Below, in pieces: positions 9,430 through 18,375 of a stretch of 61,314 nucleotides of DNA (within the stretch, counting starts at the first letter, position 1; every line of letters starts with the position of its first letter). The translations under genes were made by a program, and so were the position numbers. The stretch is from Flavobacteriaceae bacterium (GTDB lineage: Bacteria; Bacteroidota; Bacteroidia; Flavobacteriales; Flavobacteriaceae): the NCBI GenBank assembly GCA_013215095.1, contig JABSPM010000002.1, forward strand, positions 9,604 through 70,917, in the 5' to 3' direction. The notes under the pieces were generated by a model. That model searched no databases, had not been told where the DNA came from, and was given only the letters and a program-made list of their open reading frames with translations.

Positions 9430-9925
9430 AACTATGTGTATTTGTTAAGCGTTTTCTGATAGTTTTACGCGCTCTAGACAAAGCAACTCTAATAGCTGTT
9501 TCATTCATATCTAGCATTTTTGCAATTTCAGAAAACTCATATTGTTCTATATCTCTAAGTTGTAATATTATTTTTTGTAGCTCTGGAAGGTCTTCCATAA
9601 TTTTACCCACCCAATCCAAACTATCATTAAGCTCAACTTGTTTTTGCAATGGCACATTATTATCTTTATAATTACTGTGCACAATTTTTAAGTTTTGAGC
9701 GTGCTTTGACTTTAATTTATCCAAACAAAAATTCTTAGTCATTGTCATAGAAAACGCCTCAATATTTCTATACTTTTCAAACTGCTTTTTGTTATTCCAA
9801 AGCTTTAATAACACCTCTTGAGTAGCATCTTCTGCTTCCTCTTGAGATACAAGCAATCGCTTGGCTAAACGAAATACCTTATCCTTAAAAGGCATTACTA
9901 TGTTTAAAAACTCAGTTTGTGTCAT
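9416..9925 (-). CDS. RNA polymerase ECF-type sigma-70 factor
   Basis: This 169-residue protein has the two domains of an extracytoplasmic-function sigma factor. Sigma region 2 is at about 10-80 (EAEDATQEVLLKLWNN, core-polymerase and -10 binding). Region 4 is at about 110-160 (LPELQKIILQLRDIEQYEFSEIA, then MLDMNETAIRVALSRARK, the -35-type helix-turn-helix). There is no region 3, as expected for ECF factors. It heads a four-gene operon with a single-TM protein and two DUF4252 genes, and is divergent from an S41 protease gene 146 bp away. It probably responds to an envelope signal; the target promoters are not evident. Confidence 0.93.
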   Translation of the reverse strand: MTQTEFLNIVMPFKDKVFRLAKRLLVSQEEAEDATQEVLLKLWNNKKQFEKYRNIEAFSMTMTKNFCLDKLKSKHAQNLKIVHSNYKDNNVPLQKQVELNDSLDWVGKIMEDLPELQKIILQLRDIEQYEFSEIAKMLDMNETAIRVALSRARKTIRKRLTNTHSYGVK

Positions 9926-10071
9926 TTTTGATTGGTTTGTTAATAGCTTTTTATGCGCTATTTATTATTACGACGAAAGATTTTATATTTTGTTACATTG
10001 AAGTAAAATTTTTTATTTTACAATAATGTAATTAACTTTATAGTTTATAAAAGACCATAAAAAAATACGTT

Positions 10072-11517
10072 ATGAAATTAAACGCAAAACTACTAATACC
10101 TCTTTTGTTAATTGGATTATTTACAAGTTGTTTTGAAGATGGAGATGATAATACGGTTACTGCTAGTGAAATCAATGATTTTGTTTGGAAGGGTATGAAC
10201 GCCTTTTACTTATACAAATCTCAAATTCCTAATTTAGCAAATGACCGTTTTACTTCAAATAGTGAATATGGCGAATATTTAAATTCTTTTACCCAACCTC
10301 AGAATTTATTTGAAAGCTTAATTCATCAAAGAGAAACAGTAGACAAATATAGTTGGATGACTGATGATTATATTGCACTCGAACAACAATTTAGTGGCGT
10401 TAGTAAACATAACGGTATGGAATTTGGCCTGCGCTATGTTCCAGGAAGTTCTTCAGAAATTTATGGCTATGTCCGTTTTGTTTTGCCCAATACAAGTGCA
10501 TCTAACCAAGGCTTGGAACGCGGGCAAGTTTTTTACGGCGTAGATGGCACAAACCTTACAATTGATAATTACAGAAGTTTACTGTTTTCTAATGACAGCT
10601 ATAGCATCAATTTTGGAAATTACAATACCAACGGTACTCCCAACGACAGTAGTGATGATTTTATTGACACTACTAATGAAAGTATGGCTTTAACAAAAGT
10701 TGTGTACACTGAGAATCCTGTATTTAAAACAGAAATACTTGAAGTTAATGGTGAAAACGTAGGCTATCTGATGTATAACGGTTTTGTAAATGAATTTGAC
10801 ACACAACTTAATAATGCTTTCGGTGAATTTACTGCTAATAATGTAAAACATTTAATTCTAGATTTACGATATAACCCAGGAGGTTCTGTAAATACTGCAA
10901 CCTTGTTAGGGAGTATGATAACCGGACAATTTAATGGTCAGGTTTATACAAAATTGACTTATAACGAAGACCGACAAGAGAACAACTCTACTTTTAATTT
11001 TACCAATACCTTAGGAGATGGCACAGCACTTAATCAACTTTTTCTTGATGAAGTCTTTGTCATCACAACAAGAAGTTCTGCATCTGCTAGCGAAATGGTT
11101 ATTAATAGTCTAAAGGCATATACCGAATTAAACGTAGTTCAAATTGGCACAAATACTACTGGAAAATCTCAAGGTTCTATTACCTTATACGACTCTCCAA
11201 ATTTTGGAAGAAGTGGTGCCAATCCAAGCCATACTTACGCTATGCAACCGTTAGTTGCGATTAGCGTGAATAAAAATGATGGCCAAGTACCGTCAACTGG
11301 TCTTGTCCCTGACATTGAACTAGAAGAAAACACTGCTAATCTGGGTGTATTGGGGAATCCAAGCGAACCTTTATTAGATAGAGCATTAATGGAAATTGAA
11401 AACTCTAGCAGACATTTTAACTATATTGCTCCTATTACACTTGTGGGTGATAATAATAGCTTTAATCGTTTTGCTAAAGAGATGTATTTTGACAACCCCT
11501 TTATTGATGAAGAATAG
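10072..11517 (+). CDS. S41-family (C-terminal-processing-like) protease, lipoprotein
   Basis: This 481-residue protein has a lipobox ending FTSC (Cys about residue 20), so it is an envelope lipoprotein. A PDZ-like region at roughly 115-175 (GYVRFVLPNTSASNQGLERG...VDGT) precedes an S41 protease core. The core has NVGYLMYNGF, the LILDLRYNPGG strand/loop near 262-272 and the serine-containing SSASASEMV near 335-343, followed by GKSQGS. These are the usual CtpA/tricorn-core signatures. It is divergent from the ECF sigma operon, which suggests a possible link to envelope proteostasis. No other protease partner is visible. The sequence is complete. Confidence 0.9.
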   Translation: MKLNAKLLIPLLLIGLFTSCFEDGDDNTVTASEINDFVWKGMNAFYLYKSQIPNLANDRFTSNSEYGEYLNSFTQPQNLFESLIHQRETVDKYSWMTDDYIALEQQFSGVSKHNGMEFGLRYVPGSSSEIYGYVRFVLPNTSASNQGLERGQVFYGVDGTNLTIDNYRSLLFSNDSYSINFGNYNTNGTPNDSSDDFIDTTNESMALTKVVYTENPVFKTEILEVNGENVGYLMYNGFVNEFDTQLNNAFGEFTANNVKHLILDLRYNPGGSVNTATLLGSMITGQFNGQVYTKLTYNEDRQENNSTFNFTNTLGDGTALNQLFLDEVFVITTRSSASASEMVINSLKAYTELNVVQIGTNTTGKSQGSITLYDSPNFGRSGANPSHTYAMQPLVAISVNKNDGQVPSTGLVPDIELEENTANLGVLGNPSEPLLDRALMEIENSSRHFNYIAPITLVGDNNSFNRFAKEMYFDNPFIDEE

Positions 11518-11545
11518 CTTCTTTTTCACTACCTCAAAATAACCA

Positions 11546-11865
11546 ATGCCACATAATTTTTTTTCAACTAAAGTACAGGAAAAGACTCTGCTTTTACGCT
11601 GTATTGTTTATTACAAAATAAAGATTATAGTGTAAAAACTTTAATAACCACGGTAAATAGTCAATACAACCGCGTCACTATGCATGGAATTCGCAATGAA
11701 CTTCTGCATACACAAACCAAAGCTATTGGTCTTCCGTTAAAGCTTATTGAGTTACCAGATCAGCCAGATATGTACACGTATAATAATCTCATGTATAAAG
11801 CGCTAAATGACCTTAAAAAAAAGGGTTTACAAGCAACACTATCTAATCTCGGTGTTACAGAATGA
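11546..11865 (+). pseudogene. Truncated diphthine-ammonia-ligase-like (Dph6/DUF71) ATPase
   Basis: Translation gives TGKDSAFTLYCLL, then TTVNSQYNRVTMHGIRNELL, then AIGLPLKLIELP. This is the N-terminal half of a DUF71/Dph6-type ATP-pyrophosphatase (SGKDS is the PP-loop). An in-frame TAA sits at 11569-11571, just before the PP-loop where a Trp codon is expected. The frame stops at 11865 after about half of the ~220-residue family length, without the FGDIFLEDL region. A short frame from ATG 11680 survives inside it but lacks the nucleotide-binding loop. I read the whole as a decayed gene. The following bases 11866-12372 hold no supported gene. Confidence 0.75.
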
Positions 11866-12372
11866 GAAAGCAACATTACCTCATCATCATTAATGTGCTC
11901 ATTTTAAACACGATACATGTAACCAGCCATTATTGGACAAATTGAGACATGTTGTAAAAAAGAAATCTGCAACGTAAACCTTATCTTTATAAGTCTCTTG
12001 GTTTATAATTTTTCCATTTTGATTTCTCAAATTGAAATCTGCAATAGTATGGTACTTTTTTATATGTTACGCCGTGCTATCCGCCAATTCTTTATTTACC
12101 ATTGATGGACTCCAAATAGGTAATGGACGCTTAACGTTTAAAACATTATATATTAAAGTGATAATTATGATACTTAGCAAAGCAAAAAATAGTAAAGAAC
12201 TTATAGCCTTTAAAGAATGATAAAAATGACATGAATTTTTTGATTAGATTCACATAAATTTATATGATTAAGAGAAAGTATCCTAGTGTTTTTAATAACA
12301 TTTTGATAGTCTCATAGGCTCATTTCTAAAATCTCGTTGAAGTTTCTTATTCTTTAAGTTAAAAAATTTACT

Positions 12373-13629
12373 TTAGGTTTTTTGTTTCTTTTTTCTTGCT
12401 GCAGGAAACAAGACGTTATTTAAAATCAAACGATATCCTGGTGATGTGGGATGTAAATCTAATTCGGTTTTTGGGTCTCCAACACGATGTGTATAATCTT
12501 CTGGGTCGTGTCCTCCGTAAAAGGTAAAAAAACCTTTCCCTTTAATACCATGAATATATCTTGCTTCACCATTGGATTTATGCTCACCCATAACAAGGAC
12601 ATTGGATTTTATTTGGTCCCGGCTAAAAGATGTTGTTTGTCCCATAAATCCTTTTACCAAAGCTGTATGATTTTGGCATAACATTGTTGGAATAGGGTCC
12701 CATTTTGCAGAAAATTCCATCAGCGAAAAATAATCTACCTCTTTTGGTATTTTTCGTTTATATGACATATCTATAGACGAAAACTCATAGACATTTGGAC
12801 TTCTTTCTAGAATATAATTTGTAAATGCAAAGGATTTGTTATAATCAATTTTTGCTTGGTAATTAGGTGTACTTCCATCACCATCAAACATAGCCTCGCA
12901 TATATCTACTCCTTCAGCAGATAATGCAATATCAAAACTATCTGTTGCGCTACACATCGCAAACATAAATCCACCTCCAACAACATAGTCTCTAATTTTT
13001 AAAGCCACGTCTAATTTTTCATGGGAGACTTTACTATATCCCATTTTGGCCGCTAAGGCTTCTGCATCTTTCTTTTGTTGGATATACCATGCTGCACTTC
13101 TGTAACTGCGATAAAATTTTCCGTACTGGCCTGTAAAATCTTCATGATGCAAATGCAACCAATCATAAAGCAATAAGCCATCATTAAGTACCTCTTCGTC
13201 ATAGATCGTATCATACGGAATTTCTGCATAGGTTAAAACCATAGTTACGGCATCATCCCAAGGTTGTTTTCCGTTTGGTGTATATACGGCAATTTTTGGT
13301 GCTTTTTCTAAAACAACAGCTTCCATATTTTGACTTGGGCTATTAATCATATCCAAAATACTTTCGGCTTTTGCTGTACTTATAACTTCGTATGATACAC
13401 CTCTAATTTGACATTCTTTTTGGATTTCTTCAAAATCTGGCAACAAAAATGCGCCTCCTTTGTAATTGAGGAGCCATTTGACTTTTTGTTGCTTTTCTAG
13501 GGTCCAAAACGTAATTCCGTATGCTTTCAAATGATTCTTTTGGCTTTCTGCATCCATTGGAATTAAGATATAAGAAGCGTAACTATTTCCTGCAAAACAG
13601 AATGCTATGATCAGAACGAGATATCTCAT
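12373..13629 (-). CDS. Exported conserved protein (often named 'asparagine synthetase B')
   Basis: This 418-residue protein has a signal peptide (MRYLVLIIAFCFAGNSYA) followed by SYILIPMDAESQKNHLKAYGI, a start I associate with a conserved Bacteroidota family carried in databases under the name asparagine synthetase B. The sequence does not support that name: no Cys2 N-terminal nucleophile, no SGGxDS PP-loop. What is visible is a GGGFMFAMCSATDSFDIAL segment near residues 218-237, like the nucleophile elbow of a class-I amidotransferase/DUF4159-type fold. A C-terminal FTFYGGHDPEDYTHRVGDP region also stands out. It is most likely a periplasmic protein of unknown function. It lies 77 bp downstream of dnaB on the same strand. 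Confidence 0.75.
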   Translation of the reverse strand: MRYLVLIIAFCFAGNSYASYILIPMDAESQKNHLKAYGITFWTLEKQQKVKWLLNYKGGAFLLPDFEEIQKECQIRGVSYEVISTAKAESILDMINSPSQNMEAVVLEKAPKIAVYTPNGKQPWDDAVTMVLTYAEIPYDTIYDEEVLNDGLLLYDWLHLHHEDFTGQYGKFYRSYRSAAWYIQQKKDAEALAAKMGYSKVSHEKLDVALKIRDYVVGGGFMFAMCSATDSFDIALSAEGVDICEAMFDGDGSTPNYQAKIDYNKSFAFTNYILERSPNVYEFSSIDMSYKRKIPKEVDYFSLMEFSAKWDPIPTMLCQNHTALVKGFMGQTTSFSRDQIKSNVLVMGEHKSNGEARYIHGIKGKGFFTFYGGHDPEDYTHRVGDPKTELDLHPTSPGYRLILNNVLFPAARKKKQKT

Positions 13630-13706
13630 TACTATTAAAATTTTATATCTGAAATATAGTCAAAAATTATTCCTAAAAGTGAAATTTAAGTAATTTTTAG
13701 TAAATC

Positions 13707-15236
13707 TTAAAATGGTACGTCATCATCATCTGGAGTGCCAAAAGCTTGACTAGGATCTACTTTGAAACCTTCTGATTTAAAGGTATCATCTCCGGCAGCA
13801 TCATTCATTTTACTATGAAATTCAAAAGGTGAATCAAAATCATCTAAATTATCAAACTTACCAAGGTGTCCAATAAACTTCAATCTAATGTTTTCCAAAC
13901 CACCATTTCTGTGTTTGGCTACAATAAATTCTCCTTGACCTTCAGTTGGCGAACGTTCTTCGTCATCCCATTCGTCAATCTTATAATATTCTGGACGATA
14001 AATAAATGACACAATATCTGCATCCTGCTCTATTGCTCCAGATTCACGAAGGTCTGATAATAATGGCCTCTTACTTCCTCCACGTGTTTCTACGGCACGT
14101 GACAACTGAGATAAGGCAATTACAGGCACATTTAATTCTTTGGCTAATGCTTTTAGGTTTCTAGAAATCATAGATATCTCTTGTTCTCTATTACCTCCAT
14201 GAGAACCTCCACCGGTCATCAATTGCAAATAATCAATAATGATGAGTTGTATATCGTGTTGAGATTTTAAACGACGTGCTTTTGCTCTAAGGTCAAAAAT
14301 AGACAATGAGGGTGTGTCATCAATATAAAGTGGTGCTTTTTCTAATGCTTTTACTTTGACATTTAATTGTTCCCATTCATGTTTTTCTAACTTTCCGGTA
14401 CGAAGTTTTTCTGAGGACAAACCTGTTTCACTAGAAATCAATCTGGTAATTAGCTGCACAGAAGCCATCTCTAATGAGAAGAAAGCAACACCAACATTTT
14501 GATTTACGGCAATATTACGCGCCATTGTTAAGGTTAAAGCTGTTTTTCCCATACCTGGACGTGCTGCTACAATAATTAAATCACTAGGTTGCCATCCAGA
14601 AGTGAGCTTATCTAATTTATCAAATCCGGTAGCAATACCACTTAGCCCTTCTTTATTAGAAATCTCTTCAATTTTCTTTTTTGCTTGAATTACTAATTCC
14701 TGAGCTGTTTCTGAAGATTTCTTGATATTTCCTTGAGTGACTTCATAGAGTTTGGATTCTGCGTTATCCAAGAGGTCAAAAACATCTTTGGTTTCATCGT
14801 ATGCATCTTCAATAATTTCATTAGAAATTTTTATTAAACTACGCTGAATAAATTTTTGCAAAATAATACGTGCATGGAACTCTATATGTGCTGAAGATGA
14901 GACTTTTTGTGTTAAAGAAATCAAATAAAAATCGCCTCCTGCCAATTCTAATTTAGCATCTTTCTTTAATTGGCTCGAAACTGTTAATAAGTCAATAGGT
15001 TCACTATTTTCAAAAAGTCTAAAAATGGCTTCAAAAATAAATTTATGAGCTTCTTTATAGAACGCTTCAGGGCTTAAAATATCAATGACTTCGTCTACAC
15101 CTTTCTTATCAATCATCATTGCGCCCAACACAACTTCCTCTAAATCTAGTGCTTGCGGAGGTATTTTTCCTTTTTCTAAGCTAATTATAGTGCTCTTGTC
15201 AACTTTATAGCCTTGTAGTTGGTTTGGTTGCTTCAT
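13707..15236 (-). CDS. dnaB: Replicative DNA helicase
   Basis: This 509-residue hexameric helicase unwinds DNA at the replication fork. The N-terminal primase-interacting domain is at about 25-130 (PPQALDLEEVVLGAMMIDKKG). The C-terminal RecA-like ATPase follows, with Walker A ARPGMGKTALTLT near 230, LIIIDYLQLM (Walker B) near 335 and the arginine-finger region SKRPLLSDLRESGAIEQDAD. A roughly 40-residue acidic tail ends GTPDDDDVPF. No intein is present. The gene stands alone between accA and an exported protein. Its tail resembles the SSB-type acidic tip DDDIPF, a possible protein-interaction peptide. Confidence 0.97.
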   Translation of the reverse strand: MKQPNQLQGYKVDKSTIISLEKGKIPPQALDLEEVVLGAMMIDKKGVDEVIDILSPEAFYKEAHKFIFEAIFRLFENSEPIDLLTVSSQLKKDAKLELAGGDFYLISLTQKVSSSAHIEFHARIILQKFIQRSLIKISNEIIEDAYDETKDVFDLLDNAESKLYEVTQGNIKKSSETAQELVIQAKKKIEEISNKEGLSGIATGFDKLDKLTSGWQPSDLIIVAARPGMGKTALTLTMARNIAVNQNVGVAFFSLEMASVQLITRLISSETGLSSEKLRTGKLEKHEWEQLNVKVKALEKAPLYIDDTPSLSIFDLRAKARRLKSQHDIQLIIIDYLQLMTGGGSHGGNREQEISMISRNLKALAKELNVPVIALSQLSRAVETRGGSKRPLLSDLRESGAIEQDADIVSFIYRPEYYKIDEWDDEERSPTEGQGEFIVAKHRNGGLENIRLKFIGHLGKFDNLDDFDSPFEFHSKMNDAAGDDTFKSEGFKVDPSQAFGTPDDDDVPF

Positions 15237-15350
15237 AAAAGCTAATGTAAATAAAATGTTATGATATTATGAATTATTAAGTTACAACATTGTTCACTAA
15301 AAGTCAACAATTTAACTGTTAATAAGTCGAAAATATTGTTAATAATGCTA

Positions 15351-15380
15351 AAAAAATCCGAAGTATAAAACCTTCGGATT
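15351..15380 (-). terminator. Rho-independent terminator of accA
   Basis: Read on the minus strand, AATCCGAAG pairs with CTTCGGATT across an 8-base loop and is followed by a run of T. It lies 26 bases downstream of the accA stop. Confidence 0.85.
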
Positions 15381-15405
15381 GTTATAAGTTAAGTGTTTAA
15401 ACGAT

Positions 15406-16359
15406 TTAATCTTTATAGACACCCATTTGCGCATATTTATCCATACGCTTTTCTACCAATTCGGTTGGTGATAAGTTTTTAAATTCTTCGTAAGATTTTA
15501 CAATTGCATCTCTAACTGTTGCAAAAGTTTTATCTCTATCGTTATGTGCGCCACCAACAGGCTCTTTAATAATTTCATCAACTAACTTCATCTTCTTCAT
15601 GTCTTTTGCGGTCAGTTTTAAGGCCTCGGCTGCTTGTTCTTTATATTCCCAACTTCTCCAAAGAATAGATGAGCATGATTCTGGTGATATTACAGAATAC
15701 CATGTGTTTTCTAACATCATTACTTTATCTCCTACACCAATTCCTAAGGCACCTCCAGAAGCTCCTTCACCAATAATTATGGTAAAAATTGGAACTTTTA
15801 ATCGTGTCATTTCTAGAATATTTCTTGCAATAGCTTCGCCTTGTCCTCTTTCTTCTGCTTCTAGTCCTGGGTAAGCGCCTGGGGTATCTACTAACGTTAC
15901 TACTGGAATCCCAAATTTTTCTGCAGATTTCATTAAGCGCAATGCTTTTCTATAACCTTCAGGGTTTGCCATTCCGAAGTTTCTATATTGTCTGGTTTTG
16001 GTATTATATCCTTTTTGTTGTCCAATAAACATAAAGGTTTGGTCTCCAATTTTCCCAAGACCGCCAATCATAGCTTTATCGTCCTTAAAGTTTCTGTCTC
16101 CATGTAATTCTAAAAACGACTCTCCAAAAATTGAATTGATATAATCCAGTGTGTAAGGTCTATTGGGATGACGAGACATTTGTACTCGTTGCCATGGCGT
16201 TAAGTTGTCATATATGTCTTTTTTGGTCTGTTTTAACTTCTTTTTAATTTGCTTACATGTTTCTGTTACATCAACATCGCTTTCTTCTCCAATTAACTGA
16301 CACTTTGTAAGTTGTTCTTCCAACTCCTTAATAGGAAGTTCAAATTCTAAATATTCCAT
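15406..16359 (-). CDS. accA: Acetyl-CoA carboxylase carboxyltransferase, alpha subunit
   Basis: This 317-residue subunit forms the cytoplasmic carboxyltransferase with AccD and moves CO2 from carboxybiotin to acetyl-CoA, the first step of fatty acid synthesis. The N-terminal coiled region ([14 protein letters not shown]) is followed by the crotonase-like core: [31 protein letters not shown] near 115, [20 protein letters not shown] near 155 and [17 protein letters not shown] near 198, which forms the oxyanion/CoA region. The length is normal. It has its own promoter and terminator, so it is likely monocistronic. Confidence 0.97.
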   Translation of the reverse strand: MEYLEFELPIKELEEQLTKCQLIGEESDVDVTETCKQIKKKLKQTKKDIYDNLTPWQRVQMSRHPNRPYTLDYINSIFGESFLELHGDRNFKDDKAMIGGLGKIGDQTFMFIGQQKGYNTKTRQYRNFGMANPEGYRKALRLMKSAEKFGIPVVTLVDTPGAYPGLEAEERGQGEAIARNILEMTRLKVPIFTIIIGEGASGGALGIGVGDKVMMLENTWYSVISPESCSSILWRSWEYKEQAAEALKLTAKDMKKMKLVDEIIKEPVGGAHNDRDKTFATVRDAIVKSYEEFKNLSPTELVEKRMDKYAQMGVYKD

Positions 16360-16388
16360 AGAAATTCTAGATTAGTTTAATTAGCGTA

Positions 16389-16396
16389 CAAATATA
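16389..16396 (-). promoter_or_regulatory. -7 promoter box of accA
   Basis: TATATTTG on the minus strand, 29 bases upstream of the accA ATG, matches TAnnTTTG. No clear -33 TTG was found at the usual spacing. Confidence 0.5.
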
Positions 16397-16418
16397 AAAA
16401 CTTTAATTTGATCGCTCC

Positions 16419-17312
16419 TTATGAAAGCTCTCTTTTTGCAGATTTCATATTTTTTATTAGACCATTAATAATCACAGTACTAAGAATTAAAAGTGCCCCG
16501 AAATAAAATTGCGAACTCATTTTTTCGGTCTCTGGAAAAAGAATAACGGCTAAAATTATACCATATACGGGCTCCAAGTTATAGGTAAGTATTACTGTAA
16601 ACGGGCTTATATATTTCATCACATGCACAGAAGCTATAAATGCATAAGCTGTACAAATGGAGGCTAATATTAAAATATATATCCAATCGCGCTGTGTTAA
16701 GGCAAAAAATGCAGCGTCAAAACCACCTTTAAACCAAAGGTAAAAAGATATGAATAATACTCCGCTTAAAAACTCATAGAATGAGAATACCGCGGCCGAA
16801 TGCACTTCTATAAATCTACCATTAATTACAGCAAACAAAGTTGAAAACAAGGCTGAAGATACACCTAAAATAATACCGTTGATATAGTGCATTTCGGTTT
16901 GAGATATTAGCCAAACACCAACAATAACAATAATTCCAAATAGCATTTCATACCATATAATGCCTCGTTTAAAAAAAATAGGCTCTATGAATGATGCAAA
17001 GAATGCTCCCGTAGAAAACATAGCCAATGTTATAGAAACATTAGATTGATTTATGGCTTCAAAAAAAGTAATCCAATGCAAGGCGATGATAACACCTGCA
17101 ATAGAAAACTTAGCAAATGTGAGTATTGAAATTTTCATTTTAGCTTTTATATATTTGAGATATAAAAACATTATGACACCTGCTATAATCATACGGTACC
17201 ATACCAAAGGTACCGCCTCTATAGAGACCAATTCTCCTATAATAGCTGTAAAACCTGCTATAAAAACTAAAATATGTAAATGCAGGTAATTTTTAAATTT
17301 AGCGTTTGGCAT
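16419..17312 (-). CDS. EamA/DMT-superfamily transporter
   Basis: This 297-residue, highly hydrophobic protein has about ten predicted transmembrane helices arranged as two EamA repeats (first roughly 10-140, second roughly 150-285). Repeat-end segments such as SNVSITLAMFSTGAFFASFIEP and SPFTVILTYNLEPVYGIILA are typical: the P-rich ends of helices 4 and 9 of drug/metabolite transporters. Its start overlaps the end of the LptG-type gene by 14 bases, so they are translationally coupled. The substrate cannot be told from sequence; the family exports amino acids and other metabolites. Confidence 0.9.
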   Translation of the reverse strand: MPNAKFKNYLHLHILVFIAGFTAIIGELVSIEAVPLVWYRMIIAGVIMFLYLKYIKAKMKISILTFAKFSIAGVIIALHWITFFEAINQSNVSITLAMFSTGAFFASFIEPIFFKRGIIWYEMLFGIIVIVGVWLISQTEMHYINGIILGVSSALFSTLFAVINGRFIEVHSAAVFSFYEFLSGVLFISFYLWFKGGFDAAFFALTQRDWIYILILASICTAYAFIASVHVMKYISPFTVILTYNLEPVYGIILAVILFPETEKMSSQFYFGALLILSTVIINGLIKNMKSAKRELS

Positions 17313-18375
17313 TATATAAAAGATAAATCGCTAAAATACCAAAAACAACATTAGGAAACCAAACTGCTATTTCTGGGGGGAAGTTAGATTGTTCTGCCAT
17401 GACACCAAAAACTTTGTCAAAAAAGACATAAATCATGGCAATTAAAATTCCAAAGGCTAGATTAACTCCCATTCCTCCTCTGCGCTTTATGGAAGATACC
17501 GATACCGCAATAATGGTTAATATAAAAACAGAAACTGGAAGACTCCACTTTTTGAGTTTTACAACGCGATAGCGATTAATGTATGAAGAACCTCTTGCTT
17601 CTTCCTTGTCTATAAAATCGGTTAATTCATTATAATTTAAAGTTTCTGCGATATACTTTACTGGCGTTAGGTCATCCAAATCAAAATCAAAAACGGTATC
17701 TTTTCGTCGTTCTTTTATAATTTCATCATCGTATTCTCCAATTATTCTTTTAGAAAAACCTACAAGTCTATAGCTCGAGTCTTTAGGTATATAAGTTATA
17801 GAATTTGCGTGAATCTTATACATCAGTTTATTACCTTCAAAATACTCTAAAGAAAAGTTGTTACCTTTCTTTCGTCTTGTATCAAAACTACTTACATAGA
17901 TATATTGATTCTCATTAATTTGTCTGTATATATTTTGGGTTTCTTTCGTTTTTTTATTCCGCTTAAGGTGTTTGTAAGAAAAATCATTAAAGCCTTTACT
18001 AGCATCTGGTGCCAAATACATACCCAAAACTAGAGCAAATAAAGCGACAATCGTAGCCCCAATCATATACGGTCTTAAAAAACGCCAAAAGGATACTCCC
18101 GAACTTAAAAAAGCAACTACCTCTGTATTATTAGCTAGCTTAGAGGTAAACCAAATAACAGATAAAAAGATAAAAAGTGGAAATAGTAGATTGGCAAAAT
18201 AAATTGTAAAATCTAAGTAATATTGTGCTATGGCGGAAAACGGAACTTCATTTTCGAGCATTTTATCAATTTTCTCTGCTAAATTTACGGTTATACCAAT
18301 GGGTATAAACAGTAAAAGCATCATCAAAAATGTAAATAAATAGCGTTTTAATATATACCAATCTAAAATTTTCAT
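17299..18375 (-). CDS. LptF/LptG-family permease
   Basis: This 358-residue inner-membrane protein has the LptG/YjgQ layout. Two to three N-terminal TM helices (MKILDWYILKRYLFTFL start; FANLLFPLFIFLSVIWF) precede a periplasmic beta-jellyroll region at about 130-270 and three C-terminal helices ending NVVFGILAIYLLYNAKR. The family pairs with LptB2 and LptF to pull lipopolysaccharide out of the inner membrane. It starts directly after the tgt stop codon with no gap and overlaps the next gene by 14 bases, so tgt, this gene and the EamA transporter form one operon. LptG is more likely than LptF from the N-terminus; I leave the symbol open. Confidence 0.88.
   Translation of the reverse strand: MKILDWYILKRYLFTFLMMLLLFIPIGITVNLAEKIDKMLENEVPFSAIAQYYLDFTIYFANLLFPLFIFLSVIWFTSKLANNTEVVAFLSSGVSFWRFLRPYMIGATIVALFALVLGMYLAPDASKGFNDFSYKHLKRNKKTKETQNIYRQINENQYIYVSSFDTRRKKGNNFSLEYFEGNKLMYKIHANSITYIPKDSSYRLVGFSKRIIGEYDDEIIKERRKDTVFDFDLDDLTPVKYIAETLNYNELTDFIDKEEARGSSYINRYRVVKLKKWSLPVSVFILTIIAVSVSSIKRRGGMGVNLAFGILIAMIYVFFDKVFGVMAEQSNFPPEIAVWFPNVVFGILAIYLLYNAKR

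Noticed and set aside
12032-12220. 62-codon open frame
   Set aside because: No motif, poor context and next to a dead gene; probably chance or a remnant.
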